Part shown: in pieces, positions 60,930 through 64,000 of the stretch
How the letters are laid out: every line of letters begins with the position of its first letter
Position numbering within the stretch: position 1 is the stretch's first letter
Assembly: GCF_900101685.1 (NCBI RefSeq)
Contig: NZ_FMZZ01000009.1
Coordinates: forward strand, 1-64,000
Origin: Actinokineospora iranica
Lineage (GTDB): Bacteria; Actinomycetota; Actinomycetes; Mycobacteriales; Pseudonocardiaceae
DNA: 64,000 nt
Reading direction: 5' to 3'
Notes under the pieces: model-generated
Seen by the model: the letters and a program-made list of their open reading frames with translations, nothing else
Databases searched by the model: none
What the model was told of the DNA's origin: nothing
Position numbers and translations under genes: made by a program

Positions 60930-61640
60930 GTGAACGACGGGGTTTTTTCGCCGCGTCCTGTGCGGGTCGCGGTTGCCGCTCATGGTGAGACGGCAGCAGC
61001 GGCCTTGGCCGCTCTCATCATGCGGTCTTCAGCAGTGGAATTAGTGGGATACGCCAGCACGTACGGCGAATTGCATCCACTCGTGACCAGTTGCCTGCCG
61101 GAGGTTGTGCTCATCGACTCCGGGCTTGCCTGTGCGCATCCCGAGATTGGGCTGGGTGAGTACGCGGGAGCGGTTTTGATGATCCTCTCCGCAGGTCACT
61201 GGCCGCCTGCTCAACTCACGTTGAAGACGACGGGATTGGCATCAATCTGGGATTCTCCCGCAGAGTTGACCGAAGCGATTCGTCACGTGCGCAGTGGCAT
61301 CGAGTGGGTGTCTCCGAACGTGCTAACCAGGTCTGAGCGGCAGCGGGTCGGGGTCTCCAGTCGCGAGTCTGAAGTGTTGGTGTTGATCGCCGACGGAAAC
61401 TCACTCACCGAGATTGCCAAGCGGTTATGGATCACCGAACGTACAGTCAAATATCATGTGGCCAGTCTGAAACGAAAGTTGTCCGCGCGTGACCGGGCTC
61501 ACCTTGTTGCTCTCTCGTTTCAGGCGGGGTTGCTGCATGTCAACTGTCCGGAGAGACAGTGTCTTGCCCCTATTCGTTCCGTACGGTCTCCGAGGGCGTC
61601 CGCATCGAGTGGTGCGGATGTAATTCTGGAGGGAACATGA
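60930..61640 (+). CDS. LuxR/NarL-type regulator with degenerate receiver
   Basis: 236 residues. The N-terminal receiver-like part keeps VVLIDSG, but the acidic pair expected after the first strand is missing (RVAVAAHGET), so normal phosphorylation is doubtful. The C-terminal LuxR helix-turn-helix is clear: SSRESEVLVLIADGNSLTEI and TERTVKYHVASLKRKLSA. GTG 60930 has a G-run upstream. Two TTA codons (61041 and 61425) suggest bldA control. The last codons overlap the start of a secreted-protein gene (ATGA). GC content is lower than in the neighbours. No sensor kinase is near. Confidence 0.88.
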   Translation: MNDGVFSPRPVRVAVAAHGETAAAALAALIMRSSAVELVGYASTYGELHPLVTSCLPEVVLIDSGLACAHPEIGLGEYAGAVLMILSAGHWPPAQLTLKTTGLASIWDSPAELTEAIRHVRSGIEWVSPNVLTRSERQRVGVSSRESEVLVLIADGNSLTEIAKRLWITERTVKYHVASLKRKLSARDRAHLVALSFQAGLLHVNCPERQCLAPIRSVRSPRASASSGADVILEGT

Positions 61641-62062
61641 ACATTTTCGCCAAGGCGGTCGTGCTGGTTGCGGGTGCCACTGCGGCCACGGTTCTGCTCG
61701 GCGCGCCTGCCAGCGCGGACAACGGTGACAATCAGCCGGGCTGTCAGAACACCGAAATCTGCTTCTGGTACGACACCTACAGCACTATCGAAAAGCAGTT
61801 CTGGAACACCAACTGGTCGCACTCCAATTACAAGTTCATGATCAACGGATCGAGCTATGTCGTCTCGAATCAGAACCTGCACGACAATGCGCACGACATC
61901 ACCAACAAGGACACCCAGTGCTGGGTGTCGGTGGGCAACATCGACCAGTACGGCAACTGGGTGTGGCAGCATTACGCCAACGACTGGAGCAGACGCTTCC
62001 TCGGGGCGTTAGCCAACAAGAACGACGCCCACGTTCGAGACCACAACCCGAACTGCTCGTAG
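61637..62062 (+). CDS. Small secreted disulfide protein (I36 inhibitor-like)
   Basis: 141 residues with a clear signal peptide ending GAPASA, then a mature domain of about 114 residues. Four cysteines (PGCQNTEICFWYD, TQCWVS, PNCS) could form two disulfides, and the domain is rich in Asn, Trp and Tyr. The CxxxxxCFWYD start resembles peptidase inhibitor family I36 and related actinomycete secreted proteins; this is tentative. GGAGGGAAC precedes the ATG, which overlaps the LuxR stop, so the regulator and secreted protein are coupled. Confidence 0.75.
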   Translation: MNIFAKAVVLVAGATAATVLLGAPASADNGDNQPGCQNTEICFWYDTYSTIEKQFWNTNWSHSNYKFMINGSSYVVSNQNLHDNAHDITNKDTQCWVSVGNIDQYGNWVWQHYANDWSRRFLGALANKNDAHVRDHNPNCS

Positions 62063-62070
62063 CAGACCCC

Positions 62071-62099
62071 GGAGGGGTCGATCACCGATCGGCCCCTCC
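62071..62099 (+). terminator. Terminator hairpin after secreted-protein gene
   Basis: GGAGGGGTCGAT (62071-62082) pairs with ATCGGCCCCTCC (62088-62099) with one G-T pair and a 5-nt loop, 8 nt past the stop codon. Confidence 0.8.
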
Positions 62100-62120
62100 G
62101 CCACCACTGTAGAGGTTCCT

Positions 62121-63035
62121 ATGAAGGCAAGGCTGCTGACCGCGCTCGTGGTGACCGCGAGCGTCACGTGCGTGGGCTGCTCGACCGGGGATTCCCGCCC
62201 GGTCGGGGGTGACGTGCCGATCGTCGGGGAGAAGGTCGGTGTCGACGTGTTCCACGGCGACAAGTTCGACCTTGTCGACTACGTGACCAACAAGCTGATC
62301 GGCGACTGCATGGCCGGACAGGGCTACCCGCAACTGCGGGATGCCGGGATCACCCCGGGCAGTGGCGCGTTCTCCGGCCTCAACCTGAATGGGCCCGAGT
62401 TCGCCCGGGTGGACCTTGACCACGCCGAGCGCACCGGGTTCGGGCACGACCAGAAGCCGACCGGCCAGCGGGTGATCAGCAACGATCCCGGATTCGACAA
62501 GGCGAACGAGGCGTGCCGCGCCGAGGCCAACGGCAAGGTCGGCGGCGAGTACTTCACCGTCCTGGGACAGATGACCGACCTGTTCAATCAGATGTCCGGC
62601 GAGCACCAGAACCGGATGTCGTCCGGTGACAGCGCCGACGAACTCGCTCCCGTGCTCGACAGCCTCGTGAGCTGCCTTGAGCGGTCCGGCTTGCGGCCGG
62701 TGAAGCCGGGGGAGCGGACTCTGGCCGCTTTCCGCGTCGGCGTTCCGCAGGGCCATCTGACTGGGCCGGAGCCCGCCCAGCCCAAGCGCGTCCCGGGCAC
62801 CGTCGAGGTCTTGCCGCCGCAGCCTGCGCGGAAATATGTGCCGACGCCGGAGGAGTCGAAGACCGCGGTGGCGGCCCTCAACTGCGCCAACGAGTTGGGT
62901 TACCGAGAGAAGGTCGCGAGCGTGCAGTCGCGTGAGCTGCGGCGGCTCATCGGTGCGAACGAGACCGCGCTGCGGGATTTGACGGCCAGAATCGACGGCA
63001 TCGCAGGCGAGGCCGCCAAGCTGGTGAACGGGTGA
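62121..63035 (+). CDS. Lipoprotein of unknown function
   Basis: 304 residues beginning with a signal and lipobox (SVTCVGC). Five further cysteines fall in paired contexts (IGDCMAGQGY, NEACRAEA, LVSCLERSG, LNCANELGY), a layout common in actinomycete surface lipoproteins found next to ABC exporters. A proline-rich linker lies around residues 215-245. Its stop overlaps the next start (GTGA), so it is in an operon with the membrane-fusion protein and probably acts with it. Confidence 0.8.
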   Translation: MKARLLTALVVTASVTCVGCSTGDSRPVGGDVPIVGEKVGVDVFHGDKFDLVDYVTNKLIGDCMAGQGYPQLRDAGITPGSGAFSGLNLNGPEFARVDLDHAERTGFGHDQKPTGQRVISNDPGFDKANEACRAEANGKVGGEYFTVLGQMTDLFNQMSGEHQNRMSSGDSADELAPVLDSLVSCLERSGLRPVKPGERTLAAFRVGVPQGHLTGPEPAQPKRVPGTVEVLPPQPARKYVPTPEESKTAVAALNCANELGYREKVASVQSRELRRLIGANETALRDLTARIDGIAGEAAKLVNG

Positions 63036-64000
63036 CCGGAAAGCCCGCCCGCCGACGCTGGGTCGTCGCCGCGGTTGTGATCACCGGTGTGGCGGCCCTG
63101 GCGATCACGGCGGCCGGGTTCGTCGGCCCGCTCGTCAAGTCGCCGCGGCAGGCCGCCGCCGACGCCGCGCCGCCCCCGGCCTCCCTGGTGACCGCCCGAG
63201 CCGAGTCCCGCGTGCTTTCCGAGACCGTGGTCCTGCGGGGAACGGTTGTCGAGGCGCCGTCGACCAAGGTCGCCCCTCCCACCGGGCTAGCGGGCCCGGA
63301 CGCGGTGGTGACCGACGTCTTCATCCGGCCGGGCGACGTGCTGCGGGAGGGCAAAGCGTTCCTGGAGGTGGCGGGCGCGCCGTTGTTCGGGCTGGTCCTG
63401 CCGTTTCCGCTGTACCGGGACATCACCGACGGAATGAGCGGGCCGGACGTGCGCGAACTGCAGAAGTCCCTCGCCAGGCTGGGATTCGCGACCGCCCAGG
63501 ACGGCGTCTTCGGCGTCGCCACGCAGAGCGCCCTCGCTCGCTTCTACCAGGCGCGCGGTTACGAGTCGCCCACGTCGGCCGCCGCGGCCAAACCACCGGC
63601 CGCCGACGCGCCCGTGGTCACTCCGCCCGCCGACAAACCGACCGTGCGGCGTGCCCACATCGTGCGGCTCGACCGCCCGGACCCCGTCGTCTCCGCGGTC
63701 TCGGTCGCGGTGGGCGACGTGCTCGCCGATCCCGCCGCCCCGGTCGTGGAACTCGACGCGGGCACCACCACCATCACCGCGCTCGCCACCGCCGTCCAAG
63801 CGGCCCAGGCCACCCCGGGCACTCAGGCCAGGATCACCGACGACGTGCGGGGCCTTCAGGCCAAGGCGGCGGTGCGATCGGTCGGGACCGAACCGAAGCA
63901 AACCGAGGCGGGAACCGGACTTGAGGTGCTTCTGGTGTTCACCGAGGCGCCCATGGCGCCCACCGCCAACCACACCGTCCGCGTCACGCTCGGCGAGTCC
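63032..64000 (+). CDS. Peptidoglycan-binding membrane-fusion protein (HlyD-like), 3' truncated
   Basis: Open to the window end (323 codons seen). It has an N-terminal membrane anchor (WVVAAVVITGVAALAITAAG), then VLRGTVVEAPS, a beta-barrel/lipoyl-like segment VTDVFIRPGDVLREGKAFLEV, and a PG_binding_1 domain: GPDVRELQKSLARLGF, QDGVFGVATQSALARFYQ. This is the actinobacterial adaptor type that works with ABC exporters of peptides or antibiotics. The ATPase and permease are expected just beyond the window. GTG 63032 overlaps the lipoprotein stop. Confidence 0.85.
   Translation, partial: MTGKPARRRWVVAAVVITGVAALAITAAGFVGPLVKSPRQAAADAAPPPASLVTARAESRVLSETVVLRGTVVEAPSTKVAPPTGLAGPDAVVTDVFIRPGDVLREGKAFLEVAGAPLFGLVLPFPLYRDITDGMSGPDVRELQKSLARLGFATAQDGVFGVATQSALARFYQARGYESPTSAAAAKPPAADAPVVTPPADKPTVRRAHIVRLDRPDPVVSAVSVAVGDVLADPAAPVVELDAGTTTITALATAVQAAQATPGTQARITDDVRGLQAKAAVRSVGTEPKQTEAGTGLEVLLVFTEAPMAPTANHTVRVTLGES

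Overview
The window is high-GC DNA with GTG/TTG starts, GTGA/ATGA gene overlaps, SARP and NB-ARC/TPR proteins, an ectABCD operon, a DasR-like regulator and a large iron-box-controlled NRPS locus. This fits a filamentous actinomycete, most likely Pseudonocardiaceae-like (Actinokineospora/Saccharothrix/Lentzea/Amycolatopsis type). The family placement is inferred, not proven. I saw no rRNA, tRNA, CRISPR array, transposase or integrase.

Left edge (1-3.8 kb): the end of a radical SAM/SPASM maturase, overlapping a 46-residue candidate RiPP precursor; an aminoglycoside-phosphotransferase-like protein; a NucA/NucB-type nuclease with a one-base frameshift next to a ComJ/Nin-like inhibitor; and a PP2C phosphatase.

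Siderophore locus (about 3.96-40.9 kb): iron boxes precede salicylate synthase, lie in a divergent promoter with a formyltransferase, and occur as a pair between an exporter and the first NRPS. The genes encode salicylate synthase, a salicylate-type AMP ligase, a FecBCDE-type importer, an N10-formyl-THF formyltransferase, an EntS-like exporter, NRPS 1 (C-A-T-E-C-A-T-C-T-E, with no A domain in module 3), NRPS 2 (C-A-T-C-A-T), MbtH, ornithine N-monooxygenase, a siderophore-interacting reductase, a Cy-A-T protein and a type II thioesterase fused to an aryl carrier protein. Together they predict a salicyl-capped, heterocycle- and (formyl)hydroxyornithine-containing mixed-ligand siderophore.

Inserted within this locus (14.8-16.6 kb) is a cassette holding a small helical protein, a DddA/SCP1.201-type deaminase toxin and an Imm1-like immunity protein. 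It is flanked by 54-bp perfect direct repeats that carry the 3' end of the exporter gene and the 5' end of the next gene. A second toxin/immunity pair (45.9-47.0 kb) sits just after ectD between imperfect direct repeats that carry the ectD stop region. The two layouts are alike.

Middle and right (41-64 kb): a PIG-L deacetylase; ectABCD for ectoine and hydroxyectoine; a multicopper oxidase; a frameshifted membrane NB-ARC/TPR gene with 126-bp tandem DNA repeats; an AfsR-type SARP regulator; an SGNH hydrolase; a DUF3159-like membrane protein; an amino-sugar module (BadF/NagK-like kinase, SIS protein, DasR-like GntR regulator with a dre-like site, MFS exporter); a LuxR-type regulator overlapping a small secreted protein; and a lipoprotein overlapping a peptidoglycan-binding membrane-fusion protein that runs off the window. 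TTA leucine codons occur in both large NRPS genes and several regulatory genes, which suggests bldA-type control.
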